Assembly (NCBI GenBank): GCA_035649275.1
Contig: DASRJW010000104.1
Location: 1 to 16,366, forward strand
Reading direction: 5' to 3'
Source: Candidatus Krumholzibacteriia bacterium
GTDB lineage: Bacteria; Krumholzibacteriota; Krumholzibacteriia; G020349025
Length of the DNA stretch: 16,366 nt
Part shown: piece after piece, positions 1-6,282 of the stretch
Position numbering within the stretch: the first letter of the stretch is position 1
How the letters are laid out: every line of letters begins with the position of its first letter
Translations under genes and position numbers: made by a program
Notes under the pieces: generated by a model
Databases searched by the model: none
What the model saw: only the letters and a program-made list of their open reading frames with translations
Told to the model about the DNA's origin: nothing

Positions 1-114
1 TTTCTTCCGTGCCTCGGCCTCGGCTTTCTGACGTAGCTTCGCGATGAGCTCTTGTTCCTTCTTGTAGAAGTACTCTGCTTCCGGGGACCGGTTCCTTTCC
101 GAGGAGTCGACCAT
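1..114 (-). CDS. Small charged coiled protein, N-terminal part only (runs off left edge)
   Basis: The minus strand reads an uninterrupted 38-codon frame from ATG at 114 to the left edge. It begins MVDSSERNRSPEAEYFYKKE and continues as a Lys/Glu/Arg/Ala-rich amphipathic helix. A strong Shine-Dalgarno, GGAGG on the minus strand at 123-119, lies 4 nt before the ATG and fixes this start. There is no signal peptide, so the product is probably cytoplasmic. The pattern of an acidic start, a Y-F-Y-K-K-E motif and a helical charged stretch resembles the leader of small conserved proteins of unknown function in high-GC Gram-negatives, some of which carry a TerB-like domain further on. The diagnostic part is outside the window, so no function is assigned. 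It is divergent from the exonuclease gene at 375. Confidence 0.7.
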   Translation of the reverse strand, partial: MVDSSERNRSPEAEYFYKKEQELIAKLRQKAEAEARKK

Positions 115-374
115 GCTTCCTCCGATCGCTGCACACCTACGAGGTCCAGGTCCAAGTCGCCAAACGGGCCCTGGGTCGTCGTTCCGGCGAGCTTCGAACC
201 GGCCCGAAGAGCCCTCACCGCGGAGTCCCGCGGGAGAGTTTACAACGCGCCGGCCCCGCACCGCTGCTTTCTGCACCCCGGCCCGGCTCTTGCCATGCAT
301 CCCATGTTGCGTGCCCGTGCCTGTTCATTATTATGATGAGGTCGGGACGACGGTAGGATCGGAGCGAGGAAGCG
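115..374. other. Divergent intergenic region between the small coiled protein and the exonuclease
   Basis: These 260 bases separate two divergent starts and should hold both promoters. Visible structure includes a perfect 6-bp hairpin, CCGCGG at 218-223 and 228-233 around an AGTC loop. A weaker inverted repeat is CTTCG 192-196 with CGAAG 205-209. An AT-rich island at 324-337 stands out from GC-rich surroundings. Open frames crossing the region have an arginine/proline-rich composition unlike real protein, so I call no gene. Confidence 0.5.
307..337 (+). promoter_or_regulatory. Possible sigma70-type promoter of the exonuclease-oppF pair
   Basis: TATGAT at 332-337 matches the -10 consensus at five of six positions and lies in the only AT-rich patch of the intergenic region. 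TTGCGT at 307-312 is a partial -35 match, but the 19-nt spacer is longer than the optimum. It sits about 38 nt before the ATG at 375. In a GC-rich genome of uncertain lineage this is only a candidate. Confidence 0.3.
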
Positions 375-1373
375 ATGGAGCGACCGGAAGAGGCGAGGCT
401 GCCCGACTGGGCCCGCGACATCGTCCCCCTGGACCGGCCCTTGGCGGTGCTGGACCTGGAGACGACGGGGACGCAAGTCGCCAAGGACCGCATCATCGAG
501 ATCGGTGTGGTCAAGGTCCACCCGGAGGGTCGCCACGAAGAGCGCACCCGGCGCGTCGACCCGGGCATTCCCATCCCGCCCGAGGCGACGGCCGTGCACG
601 GGATCCGCAACGAGGATCTGCTAGGTGCTCCCAGCTTCGGGCAGATCGCTGCGAGTCTCGTCGAGTTCTTGGAGGGCTGCGACCTGGCGGGGTTCGGCCT
701 CCTGGCCTTCGACCTGCCGCTGTTGCGCAACGAGTTCGAACGGGCCGGCGTCGAGTTCCTCGTCTCCGGCAGGCGTCTCATCGACGCCAAGAGCATCTTC
801 CATCAGAAGGAGCCGAGGGATCTGTCGGCGGCGCATCGCTTCTACTGCGGCACCGGCTTCACGGGGGCGCATTCCGCCACTGCTGATGCGGAGGCCACTT
901 ATCGCGTGCTCCTGGGTCAGTTGCGACGCTACCCTGATCTGCCGCATTCCATGGACGGCCTGCACCGGGCCTGCAACCCTGTCGACGGCGTGGACATCGA
1001 CCGCCGCCTCGTGTGGCAAGGCGGTGAAGCGATGTTCGCCTTCGGCAGGCACCGGGGGGAGCTGCTTCGCGCTGTCCGCATCGCCGATCCGGAATACCTG
1101 GAGTGGATCATGGAGGGCGACTTCTCGGCCGATCTGAAGCGCATCGCCGCGCAGGCGCTGCAAGGCACGTTCCCGTCGCGGCCGTCGCATGCGCCGCCGG
1201 AAGCCGTAGCGCCCCGTGACCCGGCGCAGGCGCGGCTGCCGTTCCCCGCTTCGCCACCCGCGAAGCCGCCAATTCCCGCCGAGAAGCCGCCACCCGACGC
1301 CGAGCAGCCGTCACCCAACGCCGAGAAGCCGCCACCCGCGGACGCCAGGGGAGGCGAGGCGAAGCCATCGTGA
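375..1373 (+). CDS. DnaQ-like DEDDh 3'-5' exonuclease with DUF3820-like C-terminal module and repeat tail
   Basis: This 332-residue protein is predicted to be a cytoplasmic 3'-5' exonuclease of the DNA polymerase III epsilon superfamily. Residues about 22-185 form the RNase H-like nuclease fold. Exo I is LDLETTG with D27 and E29, Exo II includes the [10 protein letters not shown] stretch with D113, and Exo III has H166 and D171 in [11 protein letters not shown], giving the DEDDh set. Residues about 217-262 ([10 protein letters not shown] followed by DPEYLEWIM) resemble the DUF3820/exonuclease X-type C-terminal module. The last 60 or so residues are Pro/Ala/Lys-rich and contain four 7-residue repeats. 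It is a stand-alone nuclease, lacks polymerase or helicase parts, and is more likely a repair/processing exonuclease than the replicative proofreading subunit. The ATG at 375 follows a GGAGCGAGGA ribosome-binding region. Its stop overlaps the GTG start of the ABC ATPase by 4 nt, so the two are probably co-transcribed. Confidence 0.85.
   Translation: MERPEEARLPDWARDIVPLDRPLAVLDLETTGTQVAKDRIIEIGVVKVHPEGRHEERTRRVDPGIPIPPEATAVHGIRNEDLLGAPSFGQIAASLVEFLEGCDLAGFGLLAFDLPLLRNEFERAGVEFLVSGRRLIDAKSIFHQKEPRDLSAAHRFYCGTGFTGAHSATADAEATYRVLLGQLRRYPDLPHSMDGLHRACNPVDGVDIDRRLVWQGGEAMFAFGRHRGELLRAVRIADPEYLEWIMEGDFSADLKRIAAQALQGTFPSRPSHAPPEAVAPRDPAQARLPFPASPPAKPPIPAEKPPPDAEQPSPNAEKPPPADARGGEAKPS
1260..1346 (+). 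repeat. 21-bp tandem repeat encoding a Pro-rich exonuclease tail (about 4 units)
   Basis: Units begin at 1260, 1281, 1302 and 1323, the last being 24 bp. They encode [21 protein letters not shown] and EKPPPADA. All units are multiples of three, so the frame is kept. The product is probably an extended, disordered linker-like tail with no catalytic role. Confidence 0.75.
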
Positions 1374-2404
1374 ACGAAGCCTTGCTGTCGGTGCGCGGCC
1401 TCGAGGTGCGTTTCCCGGTACGCCGCGGCATGCTGTCGCTGTCGCAGCGGCCCAAGGACTTCGTGCGCGCCGTCGACGGCGTCGATCTCGACATCCAGCG
1501 CGGGGAAACACTCGGTCTCGTCGGCGAATCCGGCTGCGGCAAGTCCACCACGGGTCGCGCCATTCTGCAGCTCGTCCGCCCCACGGCGGGCAGTGTCGTC
1601 TTCGCCGGCAAGGAGCTGACGCAGCTACGCGCCGCCGAACTCCGCCGCATGCGACGCCACATGCAGATCGTTTTCCAGAATCCCTACTCGTCCCTCGATC
1701 CACGCATGACCATAGGCTCCATCGTCGCCGAGCCTTTGCAGGTGCACCATGTGGCACGCGGGCGAGAGCTGCGGGAGCGCGTGCGCGAGCTCCTCGAGCT
1801 CGTGGGACTCGATCCGCAGCACCTGCGGCGCTATCCGCACGAGTTCTCCGGCGGCCAGCGCCAGCGTGTCGGCATCGCCCGCGCCATCGCCCTCCACCCG
1901 GAGTTCATCGTCGCCGACGAACCCATCTCGGCGCTGGACGTCTCCATCCAAGCGCAGATCCTCAACCTGCTTCAGGACCTGCAGCAGAAGCTGGGCCTCA
2001 CCTATCTCTTCATCGCCCATGATCTCGCCGTGGTGCGCTACATCAGTACGCGCATCGCCGTCATGTATTTGGGCAAGTTGGTGGAGGTGGCGGAGGCTGA
2101 GCGACTCATCGAGCGCCCGCTCCACCCTTACACGCAGGCGCTCATCGCGGCGGTGCCGGTCCCGGAGCCGGAGCGCCAGCGCGCGCGCCAGCACATCGTC
2201 CTCCCTGGCGAGGTGCCGAGCCCGGTTCATCCGCCTTCCGGCTGCCGCTTCCGCACCCGCTGTGCTTGGGCCTTCGAGCGCTGCGCCACCGAAGAGCCGA
2301 TGCTGCGGGAATGGGAGGGCGGCCACACCGTGGCCTGTCATTTGATGGAGGAAGCGGATCCGCCCCATCTGCGTGGACGGATCGTGCCGGCGGCGGTGCG
2401 CTGA
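1370..2404 (+). CDS. Oligopeptide/dipeptide ABC transporter ATP-binding protein (OppF/DppF type)
   Basis: The 344-residue protein is the cytoplasmic ATPase of a peptide (or nickel/glycoside) importer of the Opp/Dpp family. It shows Walker [10 protein letters not shown] (52-60), Q-loop Q103 in [12 protein letters not shown], signature SGGQRQR (160-166), Walker B FIVADEP (179-185) and switch His H217 in IAHDLA. The C-terminal oligo_HPY region follows from about 238, with [23 protein letters not shown] and a later Cys that may form the family's cysteine cluster. Length and the SLDP motif fit OppF rather than OppD, but the substrate cannot be read from the ATPase. The start is GTG at 1370, overlapping the exonuclease stop as GTGA and implying translational coupling. 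No OppD, permease (OppB/C) or substrate-binding protein is adjacent, so its partners must be elsewhere or upstream beyond the window. Confidence 0.92.
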   Translation: MNEALLSVRGLEVRFPVRRGMLSLSQRPKDFVRAVDGVDLDIQRGETLGLVGESGCGKSTTGRAILQLVRPTAGSVVFAGKELTQLRAAELRRMRRHMQIVFQNPYSSLDPRMTIGSIVAEPLQVHHVARGRELRERVRELLELVGLDPQHLRRYPHEFSGGQRQRVGIARAIALHPEFIVADEPISALDVSIQAQILNLLQDLQQKLGLTYLFIAHDLAVVRYISTRIAVMYLGKLVEVAEAERLIERPLHPYTQALIAAVPVPEPERQRARQHIVLPGEVPSPVHPPSGCRFRTRCAWAFERCATEEPMLREWEGGHTVACHLMEEADPPHLRGRIVPAAVR

Positions 2405-2406
2405 GG

Positions 2407-2470
2407 CGAGCTCTTCATCCTCTAGGTGGTCAGGCCTTGCTGGTGGCGGTGTGTCGAGCCGAGCTCTTCA
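2407..2470. repeat. 11-bp direct repeat flanking a convergent gene junction
   Basis: CGAGCTCTTCA occurs at 2407-2417, just after the oppF-like stop, and again at 2460-2470, where its last three bases are the minus-strand stop codon of the outer-membrane gene. The copies are 53 bp apart. I see no hairpin with a T-run here, so no clear intrinsic terminator separates the converging genes. The repeat could be chance. Confidence 0.4.
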
Positions 2471-3160
2471 GAATTGCAGGCCGAGTCGGACGGGGACGAA
2501 GTGGGTGGATTCCCCGGCCGTGTTGACCACGTGATAGGTGGCGTCGAGGGTGAGGCCGATCGCCGGGGTGATCGGGGTGCGCAGGCCCAGGCCGATCAAG
2601 GTGCCGAAGACGGTGTCGTCGAGGCGCTGGGTGAGCTCGGCGTCGGCAACCTGCTCTTCCAGGGCATCCGCGCCAGGTCCGCTGGCGGCGAAATCCGTCG
2701 TGCCCAACTTGTAGACGCCGAAGCCTGCCCGAATGTACGGTTTCACCACGCCCCACTGCATGAGGTCGAGCTCGATGATGGCGGAGGCCGGCACCACCCA
2801 GAAGTCGTGCCCGTCCGTGCTCACGTTCGGGTACTGATCACGGATGGATGCCTCGAAAGCCGCCGTGTCGAGGGGGTGCCGGAGGTAGCTCACCTCCACA
2901 CCCAACGCGAGCACCGGAGCGGCCTTCCAAAGCAGGGAACCGCTCACGATGAATCCCGTGTTCCACACGTCGCTCATGACGCTGGGTTGCACCGGGAAGC
3001 TGCCGCCGCCCGCGATCGTGAGCCTCTGCCCACCGGGCAACGCCAGGGCCGGGGCAGCGAGCCAGAGCATGGCGAGGGCGGCCCAGAGTCCTCGCCGTCG
3101 CTTCGTCCGCCGCGTCGTACCGGCAGCGCCTCTCGTCTCGAGCTGTGTCGCGCGTCCCAT
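2468..3160 (-). CDS. Outer-membrane beta-barrel protein of unknown function (OmpA/OmpW-like size)
   Basis: This 230-residue protein has a Sec signal peptide: a basic n-region RRTKRRR at 17-23, a hydrophobic core GLWAALAMLWLAAP, and a probable cleavage after ALA at 40. The rest alternates short amphipathic strands with Gly/Asn/Asp turns and ends in the strand HFVPVRLGLQF, whose terminal Phe is the typical BAM recognition residue. About eight strands are plausible, as in porin-family or OmpA-like small barrels; the function is unknown. The open frame extends upstream to 3532, but the upstream part is Ser/Cys/Gly-rich and unlike protein. ATG 3160 places the signal peptide correctly and is preceded by a GGGG stretch, so I chose it. 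The gene is divergent from the crotonase gene and convergent with the ABC ATPase. Confidence 0.75.
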   Translation of the reverse strand: MGRATQLETRGAAGTTRRTKRRRGLWAALAMLWLAAPALALPGGQRLTIAGGGSFPVQPSVMSDVWNTGFIVSGSLLWKAAPVLALGVEVSYLRHPLDTAAFEASIRDQYPNVSTDGHDFWVVPASAIIELDLMQWGVVKPYIRAGFGVYKLGTTDFAASGPGADALEEQVADAELTQRLDDTVFGTLIGLGLRTPITPAIGLTLDATYHVVNTAGESTHFVPVRLGLQF

Positions 3161-3525
3161 GTCGAACCCCGCTGCGTCAGCCTGGTGCCACGATCCTCGA
3201 CAAGGCAGGGTGCCGCCAAGGGCCAAGGCGCCGGGCATCTTCGCATCCGATGCTCCCGTGAGCAAGAGCGCGGATCCGTCTCGGGTGGCGGGTGCCCCGC
3301 CGATGTCCGAGTTCCGAGAACACCGCCAACCGCAGTGTCCACACGGGCCAAGGCGGACCAGGGAGGAGCAGAACGGGAGTTGCCAGGCACGAGTCGCGGC
3401 GCCACACTCCGGGAGGGAGACGGAGGCAGACAGACCGAGTGGAGAGACCGAGAGAGAAGCCGAGGTCGAGGGGCCGATCGAGAGGGTCGAAGGAGAGAGG
3501 CCGGAAGCGCCGCGGAGGCAGGACC
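3161..3525. other. 365-bp divergent intergenic region with a GA-rich leader
   Basis: This gap lies between the divergent outer-membrane and crotonase genes and must hold both promoters, but no convincing -35/-10 pair is visible. The right part, roughly 3404-3520, is strongly purine-biased on the plus strand, with repeated GGAG, GAGAGA and CCGAG words. Open frames across the region on both strands have low-complexity Arg/Gly/Ser-rich translations and look like GC-driven artefacts. I see no gene or RNA. Confidence 0.5.
3404..3520 (+). repeat. Purine-rich (GA) tract in the crotonase 5' leader
   Basis: The plus strand is mostly G and A over about 115 bases, built from irregular CCGAG, GAGAGA and GGAGG words. 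It ends in the true ribosome-binding site GGAGG at 3514-3518, 7 nt before ATG 3526. It may act as an unstructured ribosome-loading leader or be a slippage product. Confidence 0.45.
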
Positions 3526-4317
3526 ATGGCACGAGTGCGAGAGGGGCCGACGACTCCGAAGGTGCGCGTCACCCCCGAACACGAAGGACAAGTGTTGCAG
3601 GTGGTGCTGGATGCGCCTCCCGGCAACGTGCTCGATCTACAGATGATCGAGAGCCTCCGTGCGGTGTTGGCCGGCCCGGCGCGACAGGCCGAGGTGAAGG
3701 CGATCGTCTTCTCCGGCACAGGCGGCCACTTCTCGTATGGTGCGAGCATCGACGAACACCTGCCAGGCCTGGTGGAAAAGCTGCTGCCGGCGTTCCACCG
3801 CCTCTTCCACGATCTCTTGAGCGTGGCGCGGCCGACGCTGGCGATCGTTCGCGGCCGCTGCCTCGGCGGCGGTCTCGAGCTCGCCGCCTTCTGCAACTGG
3901 GTGTTCGCGGCCCCCGACGCTGAGCTCGGCGTTCCGGAAGTGGGCCTCGGAGTCTTCCCGCCTCTCGCGGCGCTCATCCTGCGTGAACGCCTCGGGCGGG
4001 CTCTCGCCGAGGATCTCTGCCTCACGGGGCGCGTCATCGACGGCGAGGAAGCCCTGGAGATGGGCCTCGTGGATCATCTGAGCGAGGAACCGGACGAAGC
4101 AGCGCAGCAATGGATCGTCCGCCATCTCCTGCCGCGGAGCGCGACAGCGCTGCACTTCACCACCCGGGCGGTGCGCGAGCCCCTGCGGGCTCGGCTTCTC
4201 TCCGATCTGGAGGCGCTGGAGCGCATGTATCTCGGGGAGCTGATGCGGCACGAGGATCCGCTCGAGGGTCTCCGCGCCTTCATGGAGAAGCGCCCGCCGC
4301 AGTGGAAGAATCGCTGA
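3526..4317 (+). CDS. Crotonase-family enoyl-CoA hydratase, similar to cyclohexa-1,5-dienecarbonyl-CoA hydratase
   Basis: The 263-residue protein is a soluble crotonase-fold enzyme acting on an acyl-CoA thioester. The oxyanion-hole segments are FSYGAS (69-74) and CLGGGLELA (112-120). Both catalytic glutamates of the hydratase type are present, E118 in GGGLELA and E138 in GVPEVGLG, so water addition or elimination is plausible. The wording of the EHLPG region and GLGVFPP resembles proteins annotated as cyclohexa-1,5-diene-1-carboxyl-CoA hydratase (BamR/Dch) of anaerobic aromatic degradation, but no other benzoyl-CoA gene is nearby, so the substrate is open. ATG 3526 is chosen for its GGAGG at 3514-3518 and because the crotonase fold begins soon after; the upstream open frame is Arg-rich and not protein-like. 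A tandem repeat starts inside the last codons. Confidence 0.85.
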   Translation: MARVREGPTTPKVRVTPEHEGQVLQVVLDAPPGNVLDLQMIESLRAVLAGPARQAEVKAIVFSGTGGHFSYGASIDEHLPGLVEKLLPAFHRLFHDLLSVARPTLAIVRGRCLGGGLELAAFCNWVFAAPDAELGVPEVGLGVFPPLAALILRERLGRALAEDLCLTGRVIDGEEALEMGLVDHLSEEPDEAAQQWIVRHLLPRSATALHFTTRAVREPLRARLLSDLEALERMYLGELMRHEDPLEGLRAFMEKRPPQWKNR

Positions 4318-4398
4318 CGGACTGGCAGAACGGTCCGCCGACTGGCAGAACTGGCCACAACCGGCAGAACCGGCCACGCTGGAAAAACCGTCCAGCGG
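4303..4398 (+). repeat. Degenerate ~20-bp tandem repeat across the crotonase stop codon (5 units)
   Basis: Units begin at 4303 (TGGAAGAATCGCTGACGGAC), 4323, 4343, 4362 and 4380 (TGGAAAAACCGTCCAGCGG), sharing a TGG(C/A)AGAAC core. Spacings of 20, 20, 19 and 18 bp are not multiples of three, fitting a mostly non-coding array. The first unit includes the end of the reading frame (W-K-N-R-stop), so the array looks like expansion of the gene's own 3' end. The rest of the gap up to the EEP gene is ordinary 5' leader. Confidence 0.75.
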
Positions 4399-4464
4399 GC
4401 GATATCATCAAGTGTTCCCTCAGAGGCGTCGCCCGACCGACAGCACGAGTACAGCGGAGGAACC

Positions 4465-6282
4465 ATGCGCCACCGGCCCCCTGTTGCGATCGTCCTTGCC
4501 GGCGTCTTGCTTCTCGCGCTTCCGCTCCGCGCCGGCGGCGAATCCGCCGCCATTTTCCTCGACGGTTTCTTCACCGACTGGACCGGAGCGGTGGAGCACC
4601 TGGATCCGGCGGCGGACAGCGGCACCTCAGGCATCGACTTCCGCGCCCTGGACCTGGCCAACGACGGCGAGTATTTGTTCGTCCGCTTCGAATTGACCGT
4701 CCCGGTCGGCCTGCAGGAGGCCAACAACCTGGAGCTCTACCTGGACACGGACATGAACGCCGGAACGGGCCTCGCCGTCGGCGGTATCGGCGCCGAGCTG
4801 CTCTGGCAGTTCGGCGCTCGCACGGGCCGTTTCTACCGCCTCGGTTCGAGCGTACAGATCTTCCAGGACGACATCCGTCTCCGCGAGCTGCCGTCGGTGA
4901 CCTCGCCGGAGTTCGAAATCGCCATCGGGCGCAACGTCCGGCCCGACGGCGTCAACCTGCTCTTCACGGGCAACTCGATGCGTGTGTTGGTCCACGATGT
5001 GGGGACGAACGGCGACTATGCTCCGAACATCGGCACCACGCTCACCTACAGCTTCGACGCTACACCGGTCTCACCGCCGGCGCCGACCTCGTTCGCTCGG
5101 GTCACTCCCACCGACGTGCGCATCGTGACCTGGAACGCCCGGGACCTGGAGGCCCCGGGTGGCTTCAATCCCGGGGTGACGCCGAGCGCCGATCGGGTGT
5201 TCTCCGCCCTCGACCCGGACATCGTCTGCTTCCAGGAGATCTACAACGCCACGCCAGCGCAGACGGCGGCGCTTCTCGAGAGCTTCCTTCCCTCGGGTGC
5301 GGGTGAAGCCTGGTACGCCGCGGAAGTCAACGACTGCATCGTCGTGAGCCGCTTCCCGATCGTCTCGCAATGGGCCATCGACCTGAACCTGGCCGTCCTC
5401 CTGGATGCCGATGCTGCCCTCGGCCACGACATCCTGCTCGTCGATGCGCACTTGCCCTGCTGCACCAACAACGCGGGCCGTCAGGCCGAGGCCGACAACA
5501 TCATGCGGTTCTTCCGCGACGCCATGACCGCGGGGGGCACGGTGACCGTGCCGAGCGGCACGCTCTTCATGCTCGCCGGGGACATGAATTTGGTGGGGTT
5601 TGCGCAGCAGCTGGTCACGCTGCTCACCGGCGACATCGCGGACAATGCGACTTACGGGCCCGACTTCGCCCCGGACTGGGATGGGACGGCGTTCGGCGAG
5701 GTGGTTTCCAGCCAGACCGAGAGACGCTTCGCCTACACCTGGCGGAGCGACACTTCCGCCTTCGCCCCCGGCCGTCTCGACTTCATCATCTATACCGACA
5801 GCGGCATGCATCTCGAACGCCACTTCAGCCTCTACACGCCGGAGATGTCGGCGGCGCAGCTTTCGCTCTACGGGTTGCAGGCGAACGATGTGACCACCGT
5901 CTCGGATCATCTGCCGCATGTGGCAGACTTCCGCCCACTGCGGACGAGCGATGTGGACGACGTGGCGGGCGGCGAAGGTGGGCTGCAGATCACTGCGGCG
6001 GCCGGCTCTGGCCGAGGCGCGGTGCGCTTCGCCGTGGCGCTGGCAGAACCGGCGCGACTGCGCCTCGAGGTGTTCGACGTTCGCGGCACTCTAGTGACGA
6101 CTCTGCGCGACGACGACGCCGGCGTGCTGCCGGCGGGATCCCATCGCTTCGTCTGGGACGGTAGCCGGGCTGCGGGCCCACGGGCGCCGAGCGGCGCCTA
6201 CTTCGTCCGCGCCATCGCTTCCCCGCTGCGTGCCGAAGCGGCGCACCAGGCGGCAACGAAGAAGCTCCTTCTCATCCGTTGA
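4465..6282 (+). CDS. Secreted endonuclease/exonuclease/phosphatase-fold protein with N-terminal CBM9-like and C-terminal FlgD-like domains
   Basis: The 605-residue protein has a Sec signal peptide at 1-24, MRHRPPVAIVLAGVLLLALP then LRAG. Residues about 28-200 look like a beta-sandwich of the CBM9/DOMON type (LDGFFTDW, LANDGEYLFVRF, LYLDTDMN); this domain call is tentative. Residues about 217-490 are a complete EEP catalytic domain: N224 in VTWNARD, E258 in CFQEIY, H329 in DAHLP, D373 and N375 in AGDMN, D439 in RLDFI, and D481-H482 in SDHLPHVADF. This set supports a metal-dependent phosphodiesterase or nuclease. Residues about 507-605 form a FlgD-like Ig domain (LEVFDVRGTLV, GSHRFVWDG, GAYFVRA) ending in KKLLLIR, typical of surface or secreted proteins in FCB-like lineages. 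GGAGG at 4456-4460 supports the ATG. The likely role is extracellular nucleic-acid or phosphodiester breakdown; the exact substrate is unknown. The stop overlaps the convergent peptidase gene by 11 bp. Confidence 0.88.
   Translation: MRHRPPVAIVLAGVLLLALPLRAGGESAAIFLDGFFTDWTGAVEHLDPAADSGTSGIDFRALDLANDGEYLFVRFELTVPVGLQEANNLELYLDTDMNAGTGLAVGGIGAELLWQFGARTGRFYRLGSSVQIFQDDIRLRELPSVTSPEFEIAIGRNVRPDGVNLLFTGNSMRVLVHDVGTNGDYAPNIGTTLTYSFDATPVSPPAPTSFARVTPTDVRIVTWNARDLEAPGGFNPGVTPSADRVFSALDPDIVCFQEIYNATPAQTAALLESFLPSGAGEAWYAAEVNDCIVVSRFPIVSQWAIDLNLAVLLDADAALGHDILLVDAHLPCCTNNAGRQAEADNIMRFFRDAMTAGGTVTVPSGTLFMLAGDMNLVGFAQQLVTLLTGDIADNATYGPDFAPDWDGTAFGEVVSSQTERRFAYTWRSDTSAFAPGRLDFIIYTDSGMHLERHFSLYTPEMSAAQLSLYGLQANDVTTVSDHLPHVADFRPLRTSDVDDVAGGEGGLQITAAAGSGRGAVRFAVALAEPARLRLEVFDVRGTLVTTLRDDDAGVLPAGSHRFVWDGSRAAGPRAPSGAYFVRAIASPLRAEAAHQAATKKLLLIR

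Noticed and set aside
113-886. Long plus-strand frame of 257 codons overlapping the exonuclease
   Set aside because: It is a GC-driven shadow of the exonuclease frame, with an Arg/Gly/Pro-rich translation. The DEDDh motifs are only in the frame starting at 375.
3161-3532. N-terminal extension of the outer-membrane protein up to 3532
   Set aside because: The added 124 residues would bury the signal peptide in the middle of the protein and are Ser/Cys/Gly-rich, opposite a GA-rich leader.
2426-3646. 406-codon plus-strand frame opposite the outer-membrane gene
   Set aside because: The minus strand shows a signal peptide, beta-strand pattern and terminal Phe; the plus frame is charged low-complexity sequence without a domain.
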